Of a DNA stretch of 64,000 bases, positions 50,055 through 58,718 are shown in pieces. The position numbers were made by a program, and so were the translations under genes. Within the stretch, counting starts at the first letter, position 1. Each line of letters starts with the position of its first letter. Origin of the DNA: Acidimicrobiales bacterium (GTDB lineage: Bacteria > Actinomycetota > Acidimicrobiia > Acidimicrobiales > MedAcidi-G1); contig JAKURV010000002.1 of assembly GCA_022452035.1 (NCBI GenBank), positions 1-64,000 on the forward strand. The letters run 5' to 3'. The notes below the pieces were generated by a model, which was not told where the DNA came from, did no database searches, and worked only from the letters and a program-made list of their open reading frames with translations.

Positions 50055-51059
50055 GTGGCACGGGACTTGGCGATCGACCTGGGGACGGCCAACACGCTGG
50101 TCTACGCCCGCGGAGAGGGGGTGGTGCTGGCCGAGCCGTCGGTGATCGCCATCAACGAGCGGACGGGTGACGTCCTGGCCATGGGTGACGAGGCCTGGCA
50201 CATGATCGGGAGGACCCCGGAGCACGTTGTGGCCAAGCGGCCACTACGCAAGGGGGCCATCACCGAGTTCGAGGTCACCCAGCGGATGGTCCGTCTACTG
50301 CTGGAACGGGTCGGTGTGAGCCGTTTTAACCGTCCCAAGGTGTTGGTCTGCGTGCCGTCGGCCATCACCGCCGTGGAGCGTCGGGCGGTGACCGAGGCGG
50401 CCCGAAAGGCCGGGGCCGCCGATGCGCAGCTAATCGAACAGCCGATGGCGGCGGCCATCGGCGCCAACCTCCCGATCAGTGAGCCGGTGGGGAACATGGT
50501 GGTCGACATCGGTGGGGGAACCTCGGAGTCGGCCTTGCTCTCGCTAGGGGGCGTAGTGGCTCTCGAGGCGGTCCGGGTCGGCTCCTTCGACATCGACGCC
50601 GCCATCCAGGCCTACGTGCGCCGCGAGTACGGGCTGGCCATAGGTGAGCGCACCGCCGAGGAGATCAAGTGGCACATTGGCTCAGCGGCTCCTACTCCGG
50701 ACGAGGGGCGGGCCGAAGTGAAGGGTCGCGAGCTCATGAGCGGCCTTCCCAAGACGGTGATCTTGACGCCAGCGGAAATCCGCATAGCCATCGACGAGCC
50801 GGTGTCGGCCATAGTGGAGTCCGTGGTGGCCTGCCTGGCCCAGGCGCCGGCCGAACTGGCTCAGGACCTACTGGCCCAGGGCATCTGCCTAGTAGGAGGC
50901 GGGAGCCTCCTGCAGGGGCTCGACACCCGTCTGTCGGAAGAGACCGGCGTCCCGGTGGTTCCGGTGGCCACGCCGATGGAGTGCGTAGTGATGGGAGCCG
51001 GCCAGTGCATCGAGTCATTCGAGGCGATGCGGGCCATGTTCATGGAGGGCCGTCGCTAG
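50055..51059 (+). CDS. mreB: MreB/Mbl-like actin homologue
   Basis: Cytoskeletal ATPase, 334 residues. Nucleotide-binding motifs are LAIDLGTANTLVYA (phosphate 1), VDIGGGTSESALLSLGG (phosphate 2) and LVGGGSLLQGLDTRL (adenosine). The intermediate RAVTEAARKAGAADAQLIEQPMAAAIGANL is typical. Not followed by mreC or mreD as in rod-shaped bacteria: the next gene in the reverse strand is a HEAT protein. The call as MreB rather than FtsA or ParM is supported by the strong identity pattern; the cellular role is unknown. Its stop TAG shares a CTAG with the convergent gene's stop. Confidence 0.9.
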   Translation: MARDLAIDLGTANTLVYARGEGVVLAEPSVIAINERTGDVLAMGDEAWHMIGRTPEHVVAKRPLRKGAITEFEVTQRMVRLLLERVGVSRFNRPKVLVCVPSAITAVERRAVTEAARKAGAADAQLIEQPMAAAIGANLPISEPVGNMVVDIGGGTSESALLSLGGVVALEAVRVGSFDIDAAIQAYVRREYGLAIGERTAEEIKWHIGSAAPTPDEGRAEVKGRELMSGLPKTVILTPAEIRIAIDEPVSAIVESVVACLAQAPAELAQDLLAQGICLVGGGSLLQGLDTRLSEETGVPVVPVATPMECVVMGAGQCIESFEAMRAMFMEGRR

Positions 51060-51796
51060 GAATCCCCGGTCGGTGGCCCTTCCGGCTCGACGCCCAGGAG
51101 GTCCTCGGCGGCCTGCCGGACCTGCCAATCCCGATCGTTGAGGGCAGACCGAAGGGCGGCCTCCACGTCATCCCCTTCGAAGGAAGCCAGGGCCAGGACG
51201 GCGCGTCGCCGGACGGTCGGACGGTCCGAGAGCCCGGCTAGGACGGACGCCCGTCCGCCCGCATGCCCGACGGCGCCGAGGGCGGCCACTGCGGCCTCGC
51301 GGCACAGAGAATCGTCGTGGCCGTCGGCCGGTTTGGACGTCCCGGCAACGACGGAGAGAGGACCGACCGTGTGGTCAGACCACTCCGGGTGTTCGCCGGC
51401 CGCCCAGCAGGCCACCTCGACCACCGACCGGTCGCCGTCAGCTAGCAGAGCCACGAGGGCCTCCCGGTGAACGTCGCTGCCGGGAGCCCGCCCGGCAAGG
51501 ACCTCGAGAGCCCGTCGCCGAACCGCGGGATCGGGGTCCGTGAGGCCGTTGGCCAACTCGGGATCGCGGAGGCCGTCGGTCGTCCGGTCCCCCGCCATGC
51601 GGTGGAGAGCACCCAGGGCGGCCGCCCGCACCACGGGCTCCGGATCGGACAGCAGGGCACGAGCTCCAGCAGGGTCTCCGTGGTGCCCGGCCAGGACGGC
51701 CCGGCGCCGCCGGATCGCCACCTCCGCGTCGGGGGCGGCACCGTGGTGAACGTGACGGCCACTCGGGATCCGGTCGTCCGGACCGGCTGAGGCCAC
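51056..51796 (-). CDS. HEAT-repeat protein
   Basis: A 246-residue protein made of HEAT-like repeats. Segments such as RDPELANGLTDPDPAVRRRALEVLAG, REALVALLADGDRSVVEVACWAAGE and the C-terminal AALRSALNDRDWQVRQAAEDLLG share the alternating pattern of helices and prolines. Such arrays mediate protein-protein binding. The start at GTG 51796 lies 2 nt after the stop of the upstream membrane gene, so they are probably co-translated. No enzyme domain is present. Confidence 0.75.
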   Translation of the reverse strand: MASAGPDDRIPSGRHVHHGAAPDAEVAIRRRRAVLAGHHGDPAGARALLSDPEPVVRAAALGALHRMAGDRTTDGLRDPELANGLTDPDPAVRRRALEVLAGRAPGSDVHREALVALLADGDRSVVEVACWAAGEHPEWSDHTVGPLSVVAGTSKPADGHDDSLCREAAVAALGAVGHAGGRASVLAGLSDRPTVRRRAVLALASFEGDDVEAALRSALNDRDWQVRQAAEDLLGVEPEGPPTGDS

Positions 51797-51798
51797 GG

Positions 51799-52278
51799 TC
51801 AGCCGATGGCCTGCTCGAGGAGGAACCCGGAAAGGAACACCACGAGGCCGATGATCGTGGCGGTGGCCACCCCAGCAACCACCACGAAGACGGTCAGCAA
51901 GACCAACGAACGAAGCCGGTGCCACCAGCGGATATGGGCCCGACGGCCGGTGACCACCCGTCGGGGCGGCTGGAACCAGACGCCCAGGCGGGCCCCGGGA
52001 CTCCACGGTCGGTCCACAGCGAACTCCAGGTCCCCCGAGGGGGGAATCTGCGACCGGCGGGCCAGCAGGAGGCGAACCGTTGGCCGGTCGGGGAGACCGG
52101 AGCCGTACCGAAGTCCGATGCTCGATCGGGTCGTGTCCGTGGCAGGCTGGGCCGCCACCGGCGAGAACCGGCGGATCGCCCCGTAGCCGACGGCGCCCAG
52201 GACCAGCACCATCAACGACCAGGACACGAACACCGGGGTCGGGATCGACCCGTCCAGCGGCGGGAACGGCAACTCCAC
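51799..52278 (-). CDS. Two-span membrane protein of unknown function (159 residues)
   Basis: A 159-residue protein with hydrophobic segments near the start (VFVSWSLMVLVLGAVGYGAI) and the end (VLLTVFVVVAGVATATIIGLV), joined by a polar stretch of about 80 residues. No domain is recognised. The start at GTG 52278 is favoured by TAGGTT 7 nt upstream, so TTG 52287 is not used. It is followed by the HEAT protein. Divergent from the PDZ protease gene, 16 nt away. Confidence 0.65.
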   Translation of the reverse strand: MELPFPPLDGSIPTPVFVSWSLMVLVLGAVGYGAIRRFSPVAAQPATDTTRSSIGLRYGSGLPDRPTVRLLLARRSQIPPSGDLEFAVDRPWSPGARLGVWFQPPRRVVTGRRAHIRWWHRLRSLVLLTVFVVVAGVATATIIGLVVFLSGFLLEQAIG

Positions 52279-52285
52279 GACGAGC

Positions 52286-52291
52286 AACCTA
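52286..52291 (-). promoter_or_regulatory. -10 element TAGGTT, leaderless membrane gene
   Basis: Minus-strand hexamer 7 nt before the GTG at 52278. It overlaps the upstream TTG codon, so that codon could not be used. Confidence 0.45.
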
Positions 52292-52294
52292 CCC

Positions 52295-53347
52295 GTGAAG
52301 AGCCCCGCGGACGGGGGCGGTGCACGGCGCCCACGGATGCTGGTCGGGTTCCTGGTACTCCTCGGGGTGGCCGCCGCCCTGCTCCTGACGTTCGTGCGGC
52401 TGCCCTATTTCGTGTTCAGCCCCGGGTCCGTTCAGTCGCTGAGCGACCGGGTGGTCGTCACCGTGGGCCAGCGTTTCGAGCCGGTCGGCGAGGTGTACTT
52501 CACCACGGTCCGACAGGACTCCACGGTCAACGGCTGGGAGTACCTGGAGGCCCGGATCAGGGGTTCGTTGACCTTGCTCGAGGAGGATCTGGTCCTCGGC
52601 GATCGGACCCGAAACGAGAATCGGGCCTTCAACCTGGACCTGATGCGGGTATCCAAGTCGACGGCAGTGGCCGCCGCCCTTCGCCACCTGGGGGTCGACC
52701 CATACGAGGCCACCGGAGTGGGCCTGGCCCAGGTAACAGGACCCTCCATCGGGCTGCTGACCACCGACGACGTGATCGTGGCCGTGGACGGCGAGCCGAT
52801 CCGGGTCGTCAAGGACCTTGTGGCGGGCATCGGGACGCACCACCCCGGGGACGTGGTGGCTCTGGAAGTGGAACCGGTCCGGGGTGGACCGTCCCGGACT
52901 GTCAAGGTTGTCCTGGGGGCCCGTGAGGACGATCCGTCGATTGGCTTCCTGGGGGTAGTCCCCCAGACCCGGTGGGAGGACGTGGAGGGCCTCCCCATCG
53001 ACGTGCGCGTGAACACCGGCCGGGTGGGCGGCAATTCGGCCGGCCTGGCCCTTGCCCTGTCCATCCTGGACCTGGTGACGCCCGGCGAGTTGACCGGGGG
53101 CCTACGGGTGGCGTCGACGGGGACCATTGACATCGACGGCAACGTGGGCCCGATCGGCGGGATCATCCAGAAGGTGGTGGCGGCCCGGGAGGCGGGGATC
53201 GACCTTTTGCTGGTGCCGACGGGCGAGTTGACCGACGCCCGACACCACGCCGGGGACCTGGCCGTCGAGGGAGTGGACAACCTGGCCGACGCCTTGGCCG
53301 CCTTAGCCCGCCACGGGGGTCACACCACCGACCTGGCGCTTCCGTGA
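52295..53347 (+). CDS. Membrane-anchored PDZ/Lon-type (S16) protease
   Basis: A 350-residue membrane serine protease of the PDZ-Lon type found in actinobacteria and firmicutes. The N-terminal span MLVGFLVLLGVAAALLLTFV is followed by an extracytoplasmic domain, a PDZ-like segment (TGPSIGLLTTDDVIVAVDGE) and the Lon proteolytic domain. The Ser-Lys dyad is S248 in GGNSAGLALALSILDLV and K293 in GPIGGIIQKVVAAREAG. No ATPase domain is present. The GTG start at 52295 is weakly supported; ATG 52337 is an alternative. Substrates unknown. Confidence 0.88.
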   Translation: MKSPADGGGARRPRMLVGFLVLLGVAAALLLTFVRLPYFVFSPGSVQSLSDRVVVTVGQRFEPVGEVYFTTVRQDSTVNGWEYLEARIRGSLTLLEEDLVLGDRTRNENRAFNLDLMRVSKSTAVAAALRHLGVDPYEATGVGLAQVTGPSIGLLTTDDVIVAVDGEPIRVVKDLVAGIGTHHPGDVVALEVEPVRGGPSRTVKVVLGAREDDPSIGFLGVVPQTRWEDVEGLPIDVRVNTGRVGGNSAGLALALSILDLVTPGELTGGLRVASTGTIDIDGNVGPIGGIIQKVVAAREAGIDLLLVPTGELTDARHHAGDLAVEGVDNLADALAALARHGGHTTDLALP

Positions 53348-53450
53348 GGCAAGGCGTCATCGGGCTTCCACAACACATACCGGGGGGCATGGCAGATCCG
53401 TCCCCGTCGTGAGAGTTCGGCTCGCTGTCCTCGGTCCGGCGTGTCGGCCG

Positions 53451-53456
53451 TAGGCT
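53451..53456 (+). promoter_or_regulatory. -10 element TAGGCT, leaderless UPF0182 gene
   Basis: The hexamer ends 6 nt before the ATG at 53463. Confidence 0.5.
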
Positions 53457-53462
53457 CCCCAC

Positions 53463-56400
53463 ATGCGCCCTGAAGACGCCCCACCGCCTGAAGACGCCCC
53501 ACCGCCCGGGCCGCGTCCCTTCCTCCTTCGTCGCCGGCGACCGCCCCGGGGGTCGCGCAAGATCCGCCTGATAGTTGGCGGAGTCGTATCGGCGTTCTTC
53601 GTTCTTCTGCTCTCCCTGCGAGGAATCGCCGGCTTCTGGACCGACTACCTGTGGTTCGACGCCCTGGGCCACGAGGACGTGTTCGTTTCGGTCCTGAGTG
53701 CCCAGGTGGTGCTGGTAGCCCTGTTCACTCTGCTGTTCTTCGGGATGCTGTACGGGAACCTGACGGTGGCCGACCGCCTGGCTCCCCGCGTCAGGCCACC
53801 CGGGCCGGAGGAGGACCTGCTGCGCGGCTACCACCTGTTGGTGGGTCGCCGGCGAGGGCTGGTGCGCCTCGTCCTGTCGGGTCTGTTTGCCCTCGTCGCC
53901 GGACTGGGCGTATCGGGCCGGTGGGAGGAGTGGCTGCTGTTCACCAACGGCGTGGACTTCGGCGTCACCGATGCCCAGTTCGGCCGAGACATCGGCTTCT
54001 ACGTGTTCCGCCTGCCGTTCCTGAGCTTCGTGGTGGGCTGGCTGTTCGCCACGCTGATGGTGACGTTGGTGGTGACCACGATCCTGCACTACATCAACGG
54101 CGGGATCCGCTTGCAGACTGCCGGCGAGCGGGTCCAACCCCAGGTCAAGGCCCACCTGTCGGTACTCCTGGCTCTGATCGCCCTGGTGCGAGCCGCCGAC
54201 TACTGGCTGGCCCGGTTCGAGCTAACCACCTCAGACCGGGGGGCCGTGATGGGGGCCACCTACACCGACGTGAAGGCCCAGCTACCGGCCATCCAACTAC
54301 TGATCCTCATCTCCCTCTTCTCCGTGGTCCTGCTGATCGTGAACATCCGTCGCCGAGGCTGGGTGCTGCCCACCCTGGCCGTAGGGCTTTGGGCGTTCGT
54401 TGCCCTGGTGATCGGAAACATCTACCCGGCGGTCATCCAGAGCCTCCGGGTGGAGCCAGCCGAGTCGGAGAAGGAGGCGCTATACATCGGTCGCAACATT
54501 GAGGCGACACGGTTGGCCTTCGGCTTGGACAGCATCACCCAAGTGCAGCTCACCGACTTCGACAACGAGGTGACGGCAGCCGACCTGCGGGCCCACGGTG
54601 GCACAGTTCGCAACATCCGCACCCTGGATCCGTTGGTTGTCCAGGGGACCTTTGACCGCCTCCAGGGGGAGCGCGAGTACTACACCTTCACTGATGAGAT
54701 GGACACCGACCGGTACACCATCGGCGGGGAGACCACCCAGGTCCTGCTTGGGACCCGTGAGCTGGAGCTGAACGAGACCCGGTCGTGGGAGAACCAGCAC
54801 GTGGCGTTCACTCACGGCTACGGGGTGGCCATGGCTCCGGTCAGCCGGGTGAAGGGCTCGGGCGACCCGGACTTTCTGGTCGGGGACCTACCGGTGTCCA
54901 TCGACCCGTCGGTGGAGGTGGTTCTGGACCGGCCCCAGTTGTACGTAGGTGAGGGCCTCAGCGGGTATGCAGTGGTCGGGGCCAGCCGCGACGAGGTGGA
55001 TTACACCGACGAAAACCAGGAGACGCGAACCGTCCGGTACGCCGACATTGGCGGTGACGGCGGCGTGGCCATGGGTTCGACGATCCGTCGAGCGGCGTTC
55101 GCCCTGCGGTTCGGCCAGCTGGAGCCGCTGATCTCCAACTTCATCACTGGGGAATCCCGGGTGTTTTACGTGCGCGACGTGCGCGACCGGGTCGAGAAGC
55201 TGGCCCCCTTCCTCCACTTCGACGCCGACCCCTACCCGGTACTGGTGGACGGCCGGATCATCTACGTGGTGGACGGCTACACGACCACCGACCGGTTCCC
55301 GTACGCCCAGACTGCCTCCACGGTGAACCTGCCAAGGTCCAGCGGCCTCCGACACGATCTCAACTACGTCAGGAACTCGGTGAAGGCCACAGTCGACGCC
55401 TTCACCGGCGAGGTCATCTTCTACGTCGTGGACCCCGAGGATCCTCTGGTGTCCGCCTACGGCTCGGCATTCGAGGGCCTGTTCACCCCAGCGTCAGAGA
55501 TGCCTAGTTCCCTTGTTGGCCACCTGCGGTACGCCGAGGACCTCTTCCGGGTCCAGACCGAACTGTGGGGCAGCTACCACGTTGACGACACCGAGAACTT
55601 CTACCAGCGGGCGTCAGAGTGGTCGGTGTCTCAGGACCCGGGACGGACCGGTGAGGGAGCGGCCAACCTAACCGTGGTGGACGAGCAGGGCTTCAAGGTC
55701 GGGACCCGGCACAAGCGGATGGCGCCTTACCGGGCCATGGTCGACCTTCCGGGGGGTGACCAGACCGAGTTCGTGATCATGCGGGCCTACGTACCCCTTG
55801 ACGAGGACGACGCCCGCAAGGAACTGGCGGCCTACATGGTGGGACGCAGCGACGGTGACCGATATGGCGAGTTGGTCGTGTACAGGCCCCCATCTTCAAA
55901 CTTCGATGGACCGGCCCTTGCCGAGGAGCGGATACGCAACGATGAGGAGGTGGCCAGCCTCCAGACGCTGCTCAGCCAACGGGGGTCTTCGGTGTTGTTC
56001 GGCGAGTTACTGCTCGTGCCGATCGAGGACTCGATCCTTTACGTGCGACCGTTGTACGTGCAGGCCGAGGGGGATTCCACGGTGCCGGAACTGGAGCGCG
56101 TCATTGTCGCCGTGGGTGAGAAGGTCGTGATGGCCAACTCGCTGCAGGAGGCACTGGAGGATCTCACCGGGGCGCGCCTGGACGCCCTGTTCGCCGGGAT
56201 CAGCACCGGGGCGAGCACTTCGGAAGTTGAGGACGATCCGGAACTCGCGACGGATGGCGGGTCGGACGACGTCGTTACGGGCTCCGATGGAGGCTCGTCG
56301 GTGGAAGGCGACCTTCCAGAGGACGTGGACGCCCTCCTGACCGAGTTGGCCGACCTCCAGCGGGCCTCGGCCCGGGCGTTGGCCCGGGATCCTGCCGACT

Positions 56401-56477
56401 GGTTGGAGTTCGGACGGATCCAGGCCCGGATCCAGGACCTACTGGAGATCTTGGAGGGATCAGTCTCCGACGAATAG
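53463..56477 (+). CDS. UPF0182 family large membrane protein
   Basis: A 1004-residue UPF0182 (COG1615) protein, common in Actinobacteria and Cyanobacteria and of unknown function. Six to seven hydrophobic segments occupy the first 330 or so residues, starting with VSAFFVLLLSLRGIAGF and GFYVFRLPFLSFVVGWLFA. A long extracytoplasmic part of about 500 residues carries the motifs ESRVFYVRDVRDRVEKLAPFLHF and YEVDGYTTTDRFPYAQ-like residues (here VVDGYTTTDRFPY). The C-terminal 100 residues are acidic and low-complexity. The N-terminal proline-rich segment is built from an 18-nt tandem repeat (EDAPPP twice). Confidence 0.9.
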   Translation: MRPEDAPPPEDAPPPGPRPFLLRRRRPPRGSRKIRLIVGGVVSAFFVLLLSLRGIAGFWTDYLWFDALGHEDVFVSVLSAQVVLVALFTLLFFGMLYGNLTVADRLAPRVRPPGPEEDLLRGYHLLVGRRRGLVRLVLSGLFALVAGLGVSGRWEEWLLFTNGVDFGVTDAQFGRDIGFYVFRLPFLSFVVGWLFATLMVTLVVTTILHYINGGIRLQTAGERVQPQVKAHLSVLLALIALVRAADYWLARFELTTSDRGAVMGATYTDVKAQLPAIQLLILISLFSVVLLIVNIRRRGWVLPTLAVGLWAFVALVIGNIYPAVIQSLRVEPAESEKEALYIGRNIEATRLAFGLDSITQVQLTDFDNEVTAADLRAHGGTVRNIRTLDPLVVQGTFDRLQGEREYYTFTDEMDTDRYTIGGETTQVLLGTRELELNETRSWENQHVAFTHGYGVAMAPVSRVKGSGDPDFLVGDLPVSIDPSVEVVLDRPQLYVGEGLSGYAVVGASRDEVDYTDENQETRTVRYADIGGDGGVAMGSTIRRAAFALRFGQLEPLISNFITGESRVFYVRDVRDRVEKLAPFLHFDADPYPVLVDGRIIYVVDGYTTTDRFPYAQTASTVNLPRSSGLRHDLNYVRNSVKATVDAFTGEVIFYVVDPEDPLVSAYGSAFEGLFTPASEMPSSLVGHLRYAEDLFRVQTELWGSYHVDDTENFYQRASEWSVSQDPGRTGEGAANLTVVDEQGFKVGTRHKRMAPYRAMVDLPGGDQTEFVIMRAYVPLDEDDARKELAAYMVGRSDGDRYGELVVYRPPSSNFDGPALAEERIRNDEEVASLQTLLSQRGSSVLFGELLLVPIEDSILYVRPLYVQAEGDSTVPELERVIVAVGEKVVMANSLQEALEDLTGARLDALFAGISTGASTSEVEDDPELATDGGSDDVVTGSDGGSSVEGDLPEDVDALLTELADLQRASARALARDPADWLEFGRIQARIQDLLEILEGSVSDE

Positions 56478-56514
56478 ACCCGGCCGATGAGGCGAAGGCC
56501 GCTCGGACGGACGA

Positions 56515-56949
56515 TCAGTCGACGGGTTGCCAGCCGCTGGCCCGCCGTGGCGAATCGGCACCCGGGGTGGGATCGGAGCCGGTGCGAGCCCGAGCCGGAG
56601 AGTCGGCGGTGAGGTCGATGAACGACTCGTCGCCGGCTAGGTCGGGAGTGGGGATCGGCGCGACAGCTTCGTCGCTCAGGGCTACGCCGGCGCTGTGGGC
56701 CACCTCTGCAATGCGGGCATTGAGCTCAACGGTGACCCGCGACAGTTCGGCAGACAGGCGGGCCACCTGAAGCCGGAGGTCCATAACGTCGCTGGCCTGG
56801 TCGTCGACGGTTGCCGTACCCAGGGAGCGCGAGTCGTGCTCGACGACGTCGACTCTCTCGGTCAGGTCGCGTATCGCGTTCACCATGTCGAGCAGGGTCT
56901 GGTCGGTGGCCGGAGGTTCGGCACGGGTGCGGGAGCGACGGAGGGCCAT
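56515..56949 (-). CDS. Coiled-coil hypothetical protein (144 residues)
   Basis: A 144-residue soluble protein. The first 85 residues have heptad-like helices (LLDMVNAIRDLTERVDVVEHD, MDLRLQVARLSAELSRVTVELNAR), followed by a disordered, acidic-proline tail. It has no known domain. The leaderless TACAGT 6 nt upstream of the ATG supports the start. It is convergent with the UPF0182 gene. It may be a small structural or adaptor protein. Confidence 0.6.
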   Translation of the reverse strand: MALRRSRTRAEPPATDQTLLDMVNAIRDLTERVDVVEHDSRSLGTATVDDQASDVMDLRLQVARLSAELSRVTVELNARIAEVAHSAGVALSDEAVAPIPTPDLAGDESFIDLTADSPARARTGSDPTPGADSPRRASGWQPVD

Positions 56950-56955
56950 GGGTCG

Positions 56956-56961
56956 ACTGTA
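56956..56961 (-). promoter_or_regulatory. -10 element TACAGT, leaderless coiled-coil gene
   Basis: Minus-strand hexamer 6 nt before the ATG at 56949. Confidence 0.45.
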
Positions 56962-57016
56962 TCCACGGGTCGATGCGGCGATCCGGCATCCCGGGGCGTT
57001 TGTCGCAGCCCGGGTC

Positions 57017-57022
57017 TAGATC
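57017..57022 (+). promoter_or_regulatory. Possible -10 element TAGATC of the lipoprotein gene
   Basis: The hexamer ends 6 nt before the GTG at 57029, but its last base is C instead of T, so it is the weakest member of the set. Confidence 0.3.
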
Positions 57023-57028
57023 CCGGCC

Positions 57029-57985
57029 GTGACTACCCTCCCCGCCGTGGAACCGATTCGGAATCCAGGGCCCGGTCGCAGCACCGGCCAGAGACGGTGG
57101 TCGATAGTCGTCGTCATCTGGCTGCTCGGTGTCGTTGCCGTCGGATGTGCCGGACACGACGGCCGGGACATGGTGGCCAACGGAATCGGGCACAGCCCTG
57201 CTCCCACCAAGCCACCGGGTGGGGCCTCGGGCCTGGAGGGAGACCTGGTGTCAGGCCTGACGGTGTCCGAGGAGCGGGCTCGGGCGGCTACTGACCCGAC
57301 GGTCGGGTCGGTGGTCCTGGAGGTCGCCTCAGGGGTGGTTGGGGTTCGGGCCCGGTACGACGTGACCTATCCGCAACTGGACGGCCTGTGGCCCGGCGAC
57401 CCGGTAAACGTGGCACTCCGCCAGCCGGTCCTGGCCGAGATCGCTCAGTTCGGTGACGAGGTCGGCAGGCTGGAAGAAGAACTACCCGACGCTGGGAGGA
57501 CGGGTGGGTCGAGCACCCTCACCGGAGGGGCGGTGGTCCACCACCTCGACAACCGGTTGGTTAGCGCGGTGTACGACCTGAATTCGGTAGTGGACGGAGC
57601 GGCCCGGCCGGCTGAGGTAGTGGGCTCAGCGCTGGTGGACCTGGCGACTGGCAGGACCCTTTCGATTGGGGACCTCTTCCTATCCGGGAGCCCGTGGGTC
57701 GAGACGGTGGCGATCCTGGCCGGGCGGGACCTGGCATCCCAGTTCGGCGAAGGGGTTCTGTGGGGGACTGAGGGTTCCGACACTTCCCAGGTAGGGGGGC
57801 CGGGTCTGATACCGGAGCCGAGGACGTTCGCCGTGTTCGGAATCTCGGCGACCGCCCTGATCCTTCGGTTCGAGCGCTACCAGGTGGGCCCCGGGGCACT
57901 GGGCACCCCCGCAGTTCGGATTCCGTGGTCGTGGCTGGATGGCCTGGTGGACCCCGACGGTCCGGCCGGCTCCTTCGTGGGCTGA
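57029..57985 (+). CDS. Probable lipoprotein with RsiV-like (DUF3298) domain
   Basis: A 318-residue exported protein. The N-terminal segment has a charged start and a hydrophobic core ending in VVAVGC, a lipobox with C40 as the likely lipid-attachment residue. The mature part has the layout of DUF3298/RsiV-like proteins: RYDVTYPQLDGLWPGDPVNVALRQ near the beginning and RFERYQVGPGALGTPAVRIPWSWL at the end, which matches the family's concluding beta strands. RsiV is an anti-sigma factor that senses lysozyme, but this protein has no cytoplasmic sigma-binding part. It is probably anchored on the outer face of the membrane. Confidence 0.72.
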   Translation: MTTLPAVEPIRNPGPGRSTGQRRWSIVVVIWLLGVVAVGCAGHDGRDMVANGIGHSPAPTKPPGGASGLEGDLVSGLTVSEERARAATDPTVGSVVLEVASGVVGVRARYDVTYPQLDGLWPGDPVNVALRQPVLAEIAQFGDEVGRLEEELPDAGRTGGSSTLTGGAVVHHLDNRLVSAVYDLNSVVDGAARPAEVVGSALVDLATGRTLSIGDLFLSGSPWVETVAILAGRDLASQFGEGVLWGTEGSDTSQVGGPGLIPEPRTFAVFGISATALILRFERYQVGPGALGTPAVRIPWSWLDGLVDPDGPAGSFVG

Positions 57986-57993
57986 GCGCCGGT

Positions 57994-58662
57994 TCAGTCG
58001 CCTGATCCAGGCGCATGGTCGATGCTGACCACCTCTGCCCGGTCGGCGATGGCGGCCAGGACCTTGGCTAACTCCACCTCATCGAGGCCCCGGACGTCGA
58101 TCGTTGTCTGGCGTTCGCCGTTCCGTTCGGCGGTGGCCACGGCCATGATCCGTCCACCGACCGACTCAAGACCACCAAACAGGGCGTCCAGGGTGCCGCT
58201 GCCCGGCCGGTAGTGGATCTCGAAACGCCGCCTGGATCGGCGAAACAGGACGTACGGCTTCAGGGGGCCGAAGGTGACGACGACGACCAGGGTCATGGCG
58301 CCGGCCACGGTGGCCACCAGGTAAAGGCCCATAGCGGCAGCTACCCCGAAGGCGGCGGCCATCCACAGTGTGGCCGCCGTGGTGATGCCGGTCACGGTGA
58401 ACCCGCTGCGGATCATGGCACCGGCACCGATGAAGCCAATGCCGGTTACCACTTGGGCGGCGACTCGGGACGGGTCGTTCTGGTCGCCAATGACGCCGTA
58501 GGCGCCAGCCACCGTGAACAGGGCGGCTCCGAGGGCGACCAGGGAGTGGGTGCGTAGTCCAGCCGTCTTGTGACGGGTCTCGCGTTCCAGGCCGAGGACC
58601 GCTCCTAGGGCCAGTGCTAGGCCAAGACGTCCGATCAGTTCGAGGGAGCTCGGTGTGTCCAC
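57994..58662 (-). CDS. MgtC/SapB family membrane protein
   Basis: A 222-residue MgtC-like protein. The conserved segment GRLGLALALGAVLGLERETRHKTAGLRTHSLVALGAALF contains the family signature, followed by GIGFIGAGAMIRSGFTVTGITTAATLWMAAAFGVAAAMG. The C-terminal cytoplasmic part is an ACT-like domain (RRRFEIHYRPGSGTLDALF). MgtC homologues affect growth in low magnesium, pH and phosphate balance. The GTG start has a weak CAGGCT 7 nt upstream. Convergent with the lipoprotein gene with an 8-nt gap. Confidence 0.88.
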   Translation of the reverse strand: MDTPSSLELIGRLGLALALGAVLGLERETRHKTAGLRTHSLVALGAALFTVAGAYGVIGDQNDPSRVAAQVVTGIGFIGAGAMIRSGFTVTGITTAATLWMAAAFGVAAAMGLYLVATVAGAMTLVVVVTFGPLKPYVLFRRSRRRFEIHYRPGSGTLDALFGGLESVGGRIMAVATAERNGERQTTIDVRGLDEVELAKVLAAIADRAEVVSIDHAPGSGD

Positions 58663-58718
58663 GAAGTCGAGCCTGCCACAACGGGTCCGGTGGACCGGAG
58701 AGGGTTGCCCAGCCGGGC

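Noticed and set aside
51919-52926. Plus-strand frame overlapping the two-span membrane gene and the PDZ protease
   Set aside because: Out-of-frame with the recognised protease and Arg/Gly-rich; a shadow.
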